From Tumebacillus permanentifrigoris (GTDB taxonomy: Bacteria > Bacillota > Bacilli > Tumebacillales > Tumebacillaceae), in NCBI RefSeq assembly GCF_003148565.1, contig NZ_QGGL01000008.1:124001-188000 (forward strand): a DNA stretch of 64,000 bases, read 5' to 3'. Below, piece after piece: positions 16,436 through 23,937 of the stretch. Numbering within the stretch: position 1 is the stretch's first letter; the number at the start of each line of letters is the position of its first letter. Position numbers and translations under genes: made by a program. The notes below the pieces were generated by a model that searched no databases, was not told where the DNA came from, and worked only from the letters and a program-made list of their open reading frames with translations.

Positions 16436-18025
16436 ATGCGAGGGTTGTTTAACTGGAAACAACAGAATCCGGTGCTACACGTATCCTGTGCGGGCTATCT
16501 ACAGAACGCGGACGAGGTCCAGCGGGCGTTGCAACTTCGGGGTCAGCGCGTGCTGGAGCCCGACATGGGGGCCGTGATGCTGGCCGCTTATCGGGAGTGG
16601 GGGCTTGGTTTTGTCGAGCGTTTTGTAGGTGCGTTTGCGTTCGTGCTGTGGGACCCCGACCAGCACCAACTCGTCATGGGGCGCGACCCGTTGGGGTTGA
16701 AAACCTTGTATTACGCGGAGTGTGCAGGAGTTGTTGCGTATGGGTCACGGCTACAGGATGTGCTGGCCCATCATGCGGTGCCACGGGAACTTCACACGGC
16801 GGGTCTGTCGGAGTTGCTGGCGATGGGCCCGTACTTCTCACCGGGACAAGCGGTGTTGCACGGCGTGCAGGAAGTGCGAGTTGCACATCTCGTCGTCCAC
16901 ACGCCAGAGCGGGTCAGACGGCATCGTTACTGGCAGTTGACCAGCGAGCCGCATACCGATCGCTTGGAGACGACCGTTGAGAAACTTCGGGACATGCTGA
17001 CACGCAACGTGACGGAGCAGATGAACGCCGCTGTCCCTGCGACGGTGATTCTGTCGGGTGGGTTGGACTCCAGCGGGTTGACGGCGCTCGCGGCACAGAA
17101 GCACCCCGATCTGCAGACCTTTTCGATCAACACGCCAGAAAGTCTGGATCAGCAGGACGTCGACGGATTGGATGCCCCGTGGGTGTGGAAGGTCGCCAAA
17201 CATCTGGGCCTGACGAACCGGGAAGTGGTGGTCGGGACACCGGAGGTGTTGCAAGCCCAGCTGCGTCTGGATCTCCCAGGTCAGGCCGAGTTCGACATCA
17301 TGCACTACCTCGTCTATAAACAGGTCGGGGAGACGCATGGCATCGCCTTGCTCGGAGAGGGATCGGACGAGATGTTTGGGTCGCAGTCTTGGTTTTACAA
17401 CGCCAAGTTCCGGGATCGCGCCTCCTTTCCGTGGGTGCATCCGCTTTTACATAAGATCTGTACTGGAGAAGTGGAACAGGCAGAAGAGTACGTGCAGGAA
17501 CGCTACCAAGACGCGTTGCGCCAAGTGCCGCCGCTGGCAGGAGAGAGCCCGGAGCAGGCACGGATACGCGAAGTCACCTACTTGACGTTGCAACACTACC
17601 TGCCATTCCTGACACGGCGTGTGGAGCGATTGACGGAGGCGGCGGGGATCGAAGCACGGTTGCCATTTTGCGATCCGCAGTTGATCCATTACGCGTGGAA
17701 CCTGCCTTGGGAGCTGAAAACTTACGGAGGGCAAAAAAAGGGGGTTCTGCGTGAGGTCTTCCGTTCCTGCCTGCCAGACGAGGTGGTGAATCGGCAAAAA
17801 AGCAACGCGCCCGTCGTGTTCAGCTCGGCCTACACGACCTATCTCTGCGCACAGGTGGAAGCGATCCTCGACGACCCGCATGCTCCGTTGCACTACGTTC
17901 TCGATCAGGCAAAAGTACGGGAGTTGTTGCGCACCGTGCATCAGGACCTGTTTTGGCGCTTCCGTTTGGATTATCTCGTCGAGGTCAACTCTTGGTTGCG
18001 AACGAACGCGATACGGATTGTGTGA
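16436..18025 (+). CDS. Asparagine-synthetase-like amidoligase lacking the glutaminase cysteine
   Basis: The 529-aa protein starts at ATG 16436 behind GAGGGGG. It has a class II glutaminase-like N-terminal domain and an asparagine synthase domain with PP-loop SGGLDSS (207-213) and GEGSDEMFG (307-315). True AsnB enzymes begin Met-Cys-Gly, with Cys2 as the glutaminase nucleophile. Here residue 2 is Arg, so glutamine hydrolysis should be lost, as in several AsnB-like enzymes that join amines on peptides or other products (lasso cyclases among them). The preceding peptide gene strengthens the idea of a peptide substrate. Free ammonia-dependent asparagine synthesis remains possible. Confidence 0.8.
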   Translation: MRGLFNWKQQNPVLHVSCAGYLQNADEVQRALQLRGQRVLEPDMGAVMLAAYREWGLGFVERFVGAFAFVLWDPDQHQLVMGRDPLGLKTLYYAECAGVVAYGSRLQDVLAHHAVPRELHTAGLSELLAMGPYFSPGQAVLHGVQEVRVAHLVVHTPERVRRHRYWQLTSEPHTDRLETTVEKLRDMLTRNVTEQMNAAVPATVILSGGLDSSGLTALAAQKHPDLQTFSINTPESLDQQDVDGLDAPWVWKVAKHLGLTNREVVVGTPEVLQAQLRLDLPGQAEFDIMHYLVYKQVGETHGIALLGEGSDEMFGSQSWFYNAKFRDRASFPWVHPLLHKICTGEVEQAEEYVQERYQDALRQVPPLAGESPEQARIREVTYLTLQHYLPFLTRRVERLTEAAGIEARLPFCDPQLIHYAWNLPWELKTYGGQKKGVLREVFRSCLPDEVVNRQKSNAPVVFSSAYTTYLCAQVEAILDDPHAPLHYVLDQAKVRELLRTVHQDLFWRFRLDYLVEVNSWLRTNAIRIV

Positions 18026-18052
18026 AAAAGTGGCTGTGCAAGCCACTTTTTT
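18025..18052 (+). terminator. Terminator after the amidoligase gene
   Basis: AAAAAGTGGCT (18025-18035) pairs perfectly with AGCCACTTTTT (18041-18051). Confidence 0.92.
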
Positions 18053-18149
18053 CATGCCCGCAAAGGACGGTGTGCGCCACTGTCTGATACGTTTCGATAT
18101 TCGGAATTTTATTGTATAGTAGGAGGAGATCTGAGAGGAGGGGACATTC

Positions 18150-19391
18150 TTGCAAACTGTGACAAAAACGTCGCCGATGCTTGGCGACGGACAGACGCCG
18201 TCGGTGGCTCCGACTGTGTTTCGCATCCTGCTGGCGATCTCGTTCGTGCATTTCCTCAACGACTCGATGCAAGCGGTGGTGCCTGCGCTCTACCCGGTCT
18301 TGAAAAAATCGATGTCGTTGACCTACACGCAGGTGGGGTTGATCTCCTTTTTCTTCAACATGACGTCTTCGATCATGCAGCCGGTCGTCGGGTACTTCAC
18401 CGACAAACGCCCAAGCCCGTTCCTGTTGCCGCTCGGGATGCTTTCCAGCATGGCTGGGATGTTCGGCTTGGCGATGGCCCCGACGTTTGGCTGGGTGCTT
18501 TTTGCCGCGATGTTCGTAGGTCTTGGTTCCGCAGTGTTCCATCCGGAAGGCTCCCGCGTCGCGCACATGGCGGCCGGTGGACGCAAGGGCTTGGCGCAGT
18601 CGATCTACCAAGTCGGCGGCAACACCGGGCAATCGCTCGCACCGCTGATGACCGCATTTGTATTCGTTCCGCTCGGGCAACCGGGTGCCGCTTGGGCTGC
18701 GATCCTCGCGATGCTGGCGATTGCGGTGCTGTTCAACGTCTCGAAGTGGTACCGTCAGCAACTTTCCAGTGGTACTGTCGCGACCAAAGGGAAAAAAGGC
18801 GCTGGCAAAGGCGAGATCGTCACCTCGAACGTCAAGTTCGCGATCTGCCTGCTGATCCTGCTCGTCTTCGCTCGCTCGTGGTACTCGTCCTCGATTTCGA
18901 ACTTTTATCAATTCTTCCTCATGGAACAAGACGGGTTGAGCATTGAGCGTGCGCAGGTGTTCGTGTTCCTGTTCATGGCAGCAGGGGCGATCGGGACGTT
19001 TTTGGGCGGTCCGCTCGCCGACCGGTTCGGCAAGTGGCGTCTGATCCTGTTCTCGATGATGGGAGCGGCTCCGTTTGCGATGTTGCTGCCGCATGTCAGC
19101 CTGTTCTGGTCTTACCCGCTCCTGTTCATCATGGGTGTGATCCTGTCGTCGAGCTTCTCCGTCACCGTCGTGTATGCGCAGGAATTGATTCCGGGCAACG
19201 TCGGCATGGTTTCCGGCCTGATCGTCGGCCTCGCGTTTGGCATGGGGGCGATCGGAGCGGTCGTGCTCGGCAATGTCTCCGATGTCTACGGACTGGTTAC
19301 CCTCATGCAGTGGTGCTCGTTCCTGCCGCTGCTCGGCGTGCTGACCTTCCTGCTTCCCAAGGATCGCAAGTCGATGAAGGCCACTTCGTAA
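18150..19391 (+). CDS. MFS exporter, fosmidomycin-resistance (Fsr)-like
   Basis: The start is TTG 18150, with GGAGGGG six nucleotides upstream. The 413-aa protein has twelve hydrophobic segments. It resembles the Fsr branch of the MFS: 'FLNDSMQAVVPALYPVLK' in helix 1, 'QPVVGYFTDKRP' in loop 2-3, and 'HPEGSRVAHMA' after helix 4. Fsr proteins export fosmidomycin and similar small molecules. A terminator separates it from the amidoligase gene, so joint function is only suggested by proximity. Confidence 0.88.
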   Translation: MQTVTKTSPMLGDGQTPSVAPTVFRILLAISFVHFLNDSMQAVVPALYPVLKKSMSLTYTQVGLISFFFNMTSSIMQPVVGYFTDKRPSPFLLPLGMLSSMAGMFGLAMAPTFGWVLFAAMFVGLGSAVFHPEGSRVAHMAAGGRKGLAQSIYQVGGNTGQSLAPLMTAFVFVPLGQPGAAWAAILAMLAIAVLFNVSKWYRQQLSSGTVATKGKKGAGKGEIVTSNVKFAICLLILLVFARSWYSSSISNFYQFFLMEQDGLSIERAQVFVFLFMAAGAIGTFLGGPLADRFGKWRLILFSMMGAAPFAMLLPHVSLFWSYPLLFIMGVILSSSFSVTVVYAQELIPGNVGMVSGLIVGLAFGMGAIGAVVLGNVSDVYGLVTLMQWCSFLPLLGVLTFLLPKDRKSMKATS

Positions 19392-19396
19392 GCATG

Positions 19397-19434
19397 AAAA
19401 AAGAACCAGCCTCCTGCGAGGCTGGTTCTTTTTT
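19397..19434. terminator. Bidirectional terminator
   Basis: A 17-bp perfect stem (AAAAAAGAACCAGCCTC / GAGGCTGGTTCTTTTTT, loop CTGC) lies between the convergent MFS and kinase genes. It has A- and T-runs suited to both directions. Confidence 0.95.
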
Positions 19435-21133
19435 ATACCGTCAGTTGGTAGGCATCTCGTGCCATCACCAATTCTTCGTTGGTCGGGATGACCAGCACTT
19501 TCACCGGGGAGTAGCGGCTGGAGATCAAGCGCTCACCGTGACCTTCCCAGTTCTGTTGCGGGTCGAGGAAGATCCCGGCATACTCCAAGCCTTGGCAGAT
19601 CCGCTCCCGCAGTTCGGCGCTGTTCTCCCCAATTCCTGCGGTGAAGATGATCGCATCGGCACCGTTCAAGCGGGCCAGCGACAGCCCGATGTACTTGTGC
19701 AGTTTCGTCACGAACAGATCGAGGGCGAGTTGGGCGCGTTCATGTCCCTGATGTGCCAGTTCGAGCAATTCACGGACGTCGTTGGTGACGCCGGAGATGC
19801 CGAGCAGTCCGCTTTTGTTGTTCAACATGTCGAGGACTTCGCCGGTCGACATGCCTTCCAACTGCTCCACATGCGGGATGATGCCAGGGTCGATGTTGCC
19901 TGAGCGAGTGCCCATCGTGACGCCAGCGAGCGGGGTGAGACCCATCGAGGTGTCATAGGATTGGCCGTTGCGCACGGCTGTGACCGAGACGCCGTTGCCG
20001 ATGTGACAGGAGATCACGCGCAACTTGTCATTTGGGATGTCCAGCAGTTGCTCGGCGCGCTCCACCACATAGCGGTGCGAACTGCCGTGGAAGCCATACT
20101 TGCGGATGCGGTGCTTTTCATACAACTCATATGGAATGGCGTACAGGTATGAACTCGGCGGCATCGTCTGGTGGAACGCGGTGTCGAACACCGCGACGTG
20201 CGGGATCTCCGGCAGACGAGACATCGCCTCGCGAACCCCTTCCAGATTCACAGGGTTGTGCAGCGGCGCGAGGTGCGAGACGCTGCTGATCTGCTCCAGA
20301 ACCTCGGGCGTGATCAGCACCGACGCTTGAAATAAATCGGCCCCGTGGACGATCCGGTGTGCGACCCCATCGATCGGGCCTTCCACCGCGGCAAAAATCG
20401 CGGAGAAGACCTCCGCGAGCGAGACCGACTCCGAACGCTCCAGATTGCCTTGTTGGAGAATCACTTCGCCCGGCATCTGGTAGAGCTTGTACTTGACAGA
20501 CGAACTGCCGCAGTTCAAGACGAGCACGCGCTGTGCGGTAAACGTGCGCAGTTCATGGAAGGCATCGACGTGGATCACCTGCACCAGATCGCCATTGCGC
20601 AAACCGGCCGCATTGGCTTCATCGGTGTCGATGTGAAATTCGAGCGAGTACTGCGGGTGTACACGACAGAGCACATTTTCCAAGATGACCGAGCGTTCGC
20701 CAGACGTTTTGACGGCGACGAGGTCTTTGTCCTGCACGCCGAGTTCTGCGGCATCCTCTGGGTGCAGATGGATGTGGCGGAAGGGCAGGATCACACCTGC
20801 GTCAAGCTCGACAGAACCCTTGGGCCCAACGAGGCGTAACCCCGGCGTCCCCTCGAGGTCGCCGGAGTCACGAACCGGAGCGTTGACCCCGAGGACGAAA
20901 CAGTCGGTTTTGGAAACTTCCACTTGGCTGTACGAGCGCACAGGACCGAGCACGCGGACGTTTTGGATCGCGCCCTTGGGTCCTTGAAGCGTCAAGGTTT
21001 CCTCGCAAGCGTACTGTCCGGGCTGGCGGAGGTCCTTTAGTTTTTTGAAACGATAGTCACGACCGAACAGGATGTCGGCGTGCGCTTGGGTCAAGTGGAT
21101 GTGACGATTGGAGACGCCTACAGGGACGCGCAT
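19433..21133 (-). CDS. pduL-ackA: PduL phosphotransacylase - acetate kinase fusion protein
   Basis: One 566-aa chain holds two consecutive enzymes. Residues about 1-195 are a PduL-type phosphotransacylase with zinc-site motifs 'NRHIHLT' (9-15), 'RHIHLHPEDA' (119-128) and 'EFHIDTDEA' (165-173). Residues about 202-566 are acetate kinase, with 'LVLNCGSSSVKYKLY' at the junction, 'GISGVTNDVRELL' and 'FTAGIGENS'. Together they would turn acetyl-CoA into acetate and ATP, passing acetyl phosphate between neighbouring sites. The frame can begin at TTG 21139, but AAGGAG is better spaced for ATG 21133. These enzymes are normally separate proteins. Confidence 0.9.
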   Translation of the reverse strand: MRVPVGVSNRHIHLTQAHADILFGRDYRFKKLKDLRQPGQYACEETLTLQGPKGAIQNVRVLGPVRSYSQVEVSKTDCFVLGVNAPVRDSGDLEGTPGLRLVGPKGSVELDAGVILPFRHIHLHPEDAAELGVQDKDLVAVKTSGERSVILENVLCRVHPQYSLEFHIDTDEANAAGLRNGDLVQVIHVDAFHELRTFTAQRVLVLNCGSSSVKYKLYQMPGEVILQQGNLERSESVSLAEVFSAIFAAVEGPIDGVAHRIVHGADLFQASVLITPEVLEQISSVSHLAPLHNPVNLEGVREAMSRLPEIPHVAVFDTAFHQTMPPSSYLYAIPYELYEKHRIRKYGFHGSSHRYVVERAEQLLDIPNDKLRVISCHIGNGVSVTAVRNGQSYDTSMGLTPLAGVTMGTRSGNIDPGIIPHVEQLEGMSTGEVLDMLNNKSGLLGISGVTNDVRELLELAHQGHERAQLALDLFVTKLHKYIGLSLARLNGADAIIFTAGIGENSAELRERICQGLEYAGIFLDPQQNWEGHGERLISSRYSPVKVLVIPTNEELVMARDAYQLTV

Positions 21134-21148
21134 GGTCAAAAACTCCTT

Positions 21149-22429
21149 TTAGTTGAGCATTGCGAGCAGGTCGTCCTGCGCTTGGCCGATCAGCTTCAGA
21201 CCGAATTTGTCCTGCAGAACTTCGAGGACGCCAGGGGAGATGAAGTCTGGTGCTTTCGGGCCGATGCGGATGTCTTGGATACCCAGCGAGAACAGGCCGA
21301 GCAGGATCGCGACAGCTTTTTGTTCAAACCACGAGAGCACGATCGAGACTGGGAGATCGGCGACTGTGCAGCCGAGTGCATCGGCGAGCGCCATCGCGAT
21401 CTTCACCGTCGAGACCGAGTTGTTGCATTGTCCGAGATCGATGAAGCGCGGGATGCCATCAATCGTCCCGTACTCGACATCGTTGAAGCGGAATTTGCCA
21501 CAGGAAGTCGTCATGATGATGCAATCCTCTGGGATCGAGGTTGCCAGTTCACGGTAGTAGTCGCCGCCCTTGCCCGGTGCGTCACAGCCTGCGATGACGA
21601 AGAACCGCTTGATCTTGCCCGCTTTGACCGCATCGAGAATTTCCGGTGCGATGTTGATCACGGTGTTGTGGTGGAAGCCCGTGACCAGCGTTTCCTCCGA
21701 GTCCATGTGCGCTTCCGGCAGTTCCAGCGCGCGCTCGATCAGGGCGGTGAAGTCGAGGTTTTCGATCTTCTGCACGCCTTCCAGACCCGCGACATCCAGC
21801 GAGAACATGCGGTCCGCGTAGGTGCCGCGAATCGGCATCACGCAGTTCGTGGTCGCGAGGATGGCGCCTGGGAATTTTTCGAACAGTTGGCGTTGGTCGT
21901 ACCATGCCTTGCCGACGTTGCCTTTCAAGTGGCTGTATTGCTTGAGCAGCGGATACCCGTGGGCCGGGAGCATCTCGGAATGGGTGTAGATGTTGATGCC
22001 TTTGCCGTCCGTCTGGCGGAGCAGTTCTTCGAGCGCGTGCAAGTTGTGGCCGGTGACGACGATGCATTTGCCTTCGACTTTATTTTGCGAGACGCGGATC
22101 GGTTCCGGGACACCGAAGTGTGTGGTGTGCGCATGATCGAGCCATTCCATGATCCGAATCGCCGATTGACCGACCTTCATCGCCATGTCCAGATGTTCTT
22201 GCAGGTTGAAGTTCGAGTTGGTCAAGGTCATGTACAGGGCTTCATGCGTAGTCGCATCGACGAACGGATCGCTGTAGCCGAGCTGACGAGCGTGTACGGC
22301 ATAGGCTGCAATGCCTTTGAGGGCAAAAACGATCGTGTCTTGCAGGCTGGCAATCTCTTCGTTTTTGCCACACACACCGATTACTTTGCAACCGCCAGAC
22401 GGGGTTTGCTCACATTGATGACAGAACAT
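21149..22429 (-). CDS. hcp: Hybrid cluster protein (hydroxylamine / NO reductase)
   Basis: This 426-aa protein begins with a cysteine motif Cys3-x2-Cys6-x7-Cys14-x5-Cys20 for the first iron-sulfur cluster. Later cysteines for the hybrid Fe-S-O cluster occur in 'FVIAGCDAPG', 'MTTSCGKFRF' and 'LGQCNNS'. HCPs reduce hydroxylamine or nitric oxide and protect against nitrosative stress under low oxygen. At 426 aa it is shorter than class I HCPs (about 550 aa) and close to the compact class. GGAGGCG precedes the ATG. It lies 16 bp upstream of the kinase fusion on the same strand, so the two are probably co-transcribed under anaerobic conditions. Confidence 0.93.
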   Translation of the reverse strand: MFCHQCEQTPSGGCKVIGVCGKNEEIASLQDTIVFALKGIAAYAVHARQLGYSDPFVDATTHEALYMTLTNSNFNLQEHLDMAMKVGQSAIRIMEWLDHAHTTHFGVPEPIRVSQNKVEGKCIVVTGHNLHALEELLRQTDGKGINIYTHSEMLPAHGYPLLKQYSHLKGNVGKAWYDQRQLFEKFPGAILATTNCVMPIRGTYADRMFSLDVAGLEGVQKIENLDFTALIERALELPEAHMDSEETLVTGFHHNTVINIAPEILDAVKAGKIKRFFVIAGCDAPGKGGDYYRELATSIPEDCIIMTTSCGKFRFNDVEYGTIDGIPRFIDLGQCNNSVSTVKIAMALADALGCTVADLPVSIVLSWFEQKAVAILLGLFSLGIQDIRIGPKAPDFISPGVLEVLQDKFGLKLIGQAQDDLLAMLN

Positions 22430-22508
22430 ATAAAAACGCCTCCTCGATGGGCTTGTAGTTGGTGATGACTTGATGGCTTCAGTATAGAGCCTCGAGGAGG
22501 GGAGCGAT

Positions 22509-22526
22509 ATCAGGGAGACTCCTGAT
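22509..22526. promoter_or_regulatory. Inverted repeat upstream of hcp
   Basis: ATCAGG-N6-CCTGAT lies about 80 bp upstream of the hcp start, in the intergenic region before the XRE gene. It is a plausible dyad operator, but I cannot assign it to a known redox regulator. Confidence 0.35.
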
Positions 22527-22585
22527 GTTCTGCGGAGAAAGTCCCGTACTTCGCAGATGGAAAAAAGACCGCGTCCTGTACTTCG

Positions 22586-23002
22586 TTAGGAGCGGCCTTG
22601 TTGTAGCAAGTCTTGTAAGGTGGTTGCCTGCAGCTGTTCGGTCAAGTGCAGGATCGTCGCTTCCGGGATCACGCCACCGGCAACGAACTGCTGCCAGTCC
22701 TCCAGCGAGAGACCCAGAGTCGCGGCGAACGCTTCCGGGGTCAGCTTGCGTGCTTGACGCAAGCGGTCGAGCAGCAGCGTCAACCACGCATGCTCTGGCA
22801 GGAAGTCGCCGTACTGGAGCAGTTCATAGTAGGAAACTTGGTACGGACCGGAAAGTTTTTTCAACGTTTCGGGCGAGGGGGCGCGCTTGCCGTTCTCCAG
22901 AAGCGAGATGAACGTGTCGGATACGCCACACATCTCTTCGACTTTGCGCGTGGACAGGCCGAGCACTTCCCGACGGGTTTTTAGAAATTCTCCAAGTGTC
23001 AA
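22586..23002 (-). CDS. XRE-family regulator with two HTH-like halves
   Basis: GAGGTGA is best spaced for TTG 23002, giving 138 aa; a GTG nine bases upstream (23011) is too close to it. Residues about 3-60 are a Cro/CI helix-turn-helix ('STRKVEEMCGVSDTFISLLE'). Residues about 82-128 look like a second, more diverged HTH ('LTPEAFAATLGLSLEDWQQF'). It is presumably a DNA-binding repressor acting on the phased repeat array just upstream of its own start (23026-23065). It is transcribed toward hcp and ackA, which it might co-regulate. Confidence 0.82.
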   Translation of the reverse strand: MTLGEFLKTRREVLGLSTRKVEEMCGVSDTFISLLENGKRAPSPETLKKLSGPYQVSYYELLQYGDFLPEHAWLTLLLDRLRQARKLTPEAFAATLGLSLEDWQQFVAGGVIPEATILHLTEQLQATTLQDLLQQGRS

Positions 23003-23025
23003 AAGGGTCACCTCGTCAGCATCGA

Positions 23026-23065
23026 TTGCTAGTGTTTGCGAGTGCTTGTAAATGCTTGCTAGAAT
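23026..23065. repeat. Four tandem 10-bp repeats, probable operator array
   Basis: The units are TTGCTAGTGT, TTGCGAGTGC, TTGTAAATGC and TTGCTAGAAT, starting at 23026, 23036, 23046 and 23056. The exact 10-bp period places each unit on the same face of the helix. The array sits 24 bp upstream of the XRE start codon and so in its promoter or leader. Confidence 0.65.
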
Positions 23066-23126
23066 ACATGGAGATTATAGCTCTGATAAGGGGAATCCAG
23101 CAACTAAATTTTGTACTTTAAAGTGA

Positions 23127-23156
23127 TTGCAAGAGTGATTGGAACCTTGTTATACT
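23127..23156 (+). promoter_or_regulatory. Sigma-A promoter for the 70-aa XRE gene
   Basis: TTGCAA (23127-23132), an 18-bp spacer ending in TGT, then TATACT (23151-23156). It lies 45 bp upstream of ATG 23201. Confidence 0.7.
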
Positions 23157-23200
23157 GCTTACAACGGTGGATACAACAAGGACGAGAAGGTGCATTCCAT

Positions 23201-23413
23201 ATGATTATCAAAGCCAAACAACCTGAGTTTACGCATGCGCGTATTCATGCTGGATTTTCCCAGCGCAAACTCGCGCGCGAGTCTGGGTTGAGCTCACCCT
23301 TTATCAGCCAATTGGAGAGCGGTCTGCGCAACGCCGGTCCAGAGGCGGCGAAAAAGATCTGTACAGCGTTGGAGGTTCCGTTCGAGAAAATTTTTTTATT
23401 GGAGAATTCCTAG
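23201..23413 (+). CDS. Single-domain XRE regulator, 70 aa
   Basis: The open frame extends upstream, but AGAAGGTG (23185-23192) and the promoter at 23127-23156 fix the start at ATG 23201. The 70-aa product is one Cro/CI helix-turn-helix: 'FSQRKLARESGLSSPFISQLE' spans helices 2 and 3, followed by two short helices. It has no effector domain, so it probably acts as a dimeric switch like SinR-type minimal regulators. It is divergent from the two-domain XRE gene across the repeat array and could share that operator. Confidence 0.82.
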   Translation: MIIKAKQPEFTHARIHAGFSQRKLARESGLSSPFISQLESGLRNAGPEAAKKICTALEVPFEKIFLLENS

Positions 23414-23434
23414 TCGTTGTCACCGCTTAGCGGG

Positions 23435-23490
23435 CTCCTGCGTATGGTGGGGTGTGGAAGGAAACGTTTCAACGCGTTTCTACGCAGGAG
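23435..23490 (+). promoter_or_regulatory. Stem-loop that can mask the ribosome site of the 81-aa gene
   Basis: CTCCTGCGTA (23435-23444) is perfectly complementary to TACGCAGGAG (23481-23490). The second arm contains the start of the AGGAGGAGG ribosome site for ATG 23504. Inside it, GAAACG (23461-23466) pairs with CGTTTC (23475-23480). The mRNA could switch between masked and open forms. Confidence 0.55.
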
Positions 23491-23503
23491 GAGGTCATGA
23501 CCC

Positions 23504-23749
23504 ATGTCTGACAAAACCAAAATCAAGTCCATGAAGCTCGCTCTCGTACTCAATGAAGAATCTCGTCGAGAGCTGATCGCCATGCTGAGCGGCCAGTGCA
23601 ACGAAGTCTACCTCGACGACATCTATTTCAAACACCTCAAAATTGAGGAAGTCAAATGCGGCGACGGCTTGAAGATCGAGGACATCAAGCTCAAGCGCGG
23701 CAAGATCAAATGCCTGCGCCTGTGTGCCGTTCGCGAGGAAACCTGCTAA
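23504..23749 (+). CDS. Conserved-looking 81-aa protein of unknown function
   Basis: ATG 23504 follows AGGAGGAGG. The 81-aa product is soluble and charged. Its second half is striking: alternating Lys/Glu/Ile positions in a beta-repeat pattern ('HLKIEEVKCGDGLKIEDIK') with three late cysteines (Cys65, Cys68 and Cys75 in Cys-x2-Cys-x6-Cys spacing is approximate). I do not recognise the family. Its ribosome site lies in a 10-bp stem, so translation is probably regulated. A strong terminator follows. Confidence 0.6.
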   Translation: MSDKTKIKSMKLALVLNEESRRELIAMLSGQCNEVYLDDIYFKHLKIEEVKCGDGLKIEDIKLKRGKIKCLRLCAVREETC

Positions 23750-23762
23750 GCAACGTTTGAAA

Positions 23763-23794
23763 AAACCCCCACCTGCACGGGCAGGTGGGGGTTT
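23763..23794 (+). terminator. Terminator after the 81-aa gene
   Basis: AAACCCCCACCTGC pairs perfectly with GCAGGTGGGGGTTT around ACGG. The T-run is short but the stem is very strong. Confidence 0.8.
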
Positions 23795-23937
23795 GGTGTT
23801 GCGGAAATCGGACAACCCGTCTGGGAAAATTCTCCTCCTTCACCCGGATGAGGTGTTCATTTTGTCGGAATTTCGATATAATCTTCCTTGTCGTTTCTTT
23901 TTTGAAGTGTAATTCCCAACGAGAAGGTATCGGACAC

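Noticed and set aside
16308-16577. 89-codon frame starting at GTG 16308 over the 18-codon peptide
   Set aside because: Its start lies within the AGGAGG site itself, and it runs through the hairpin and into the amidoligase gene out of frame. The 18-codon frame has the properly spaced ribosome site.
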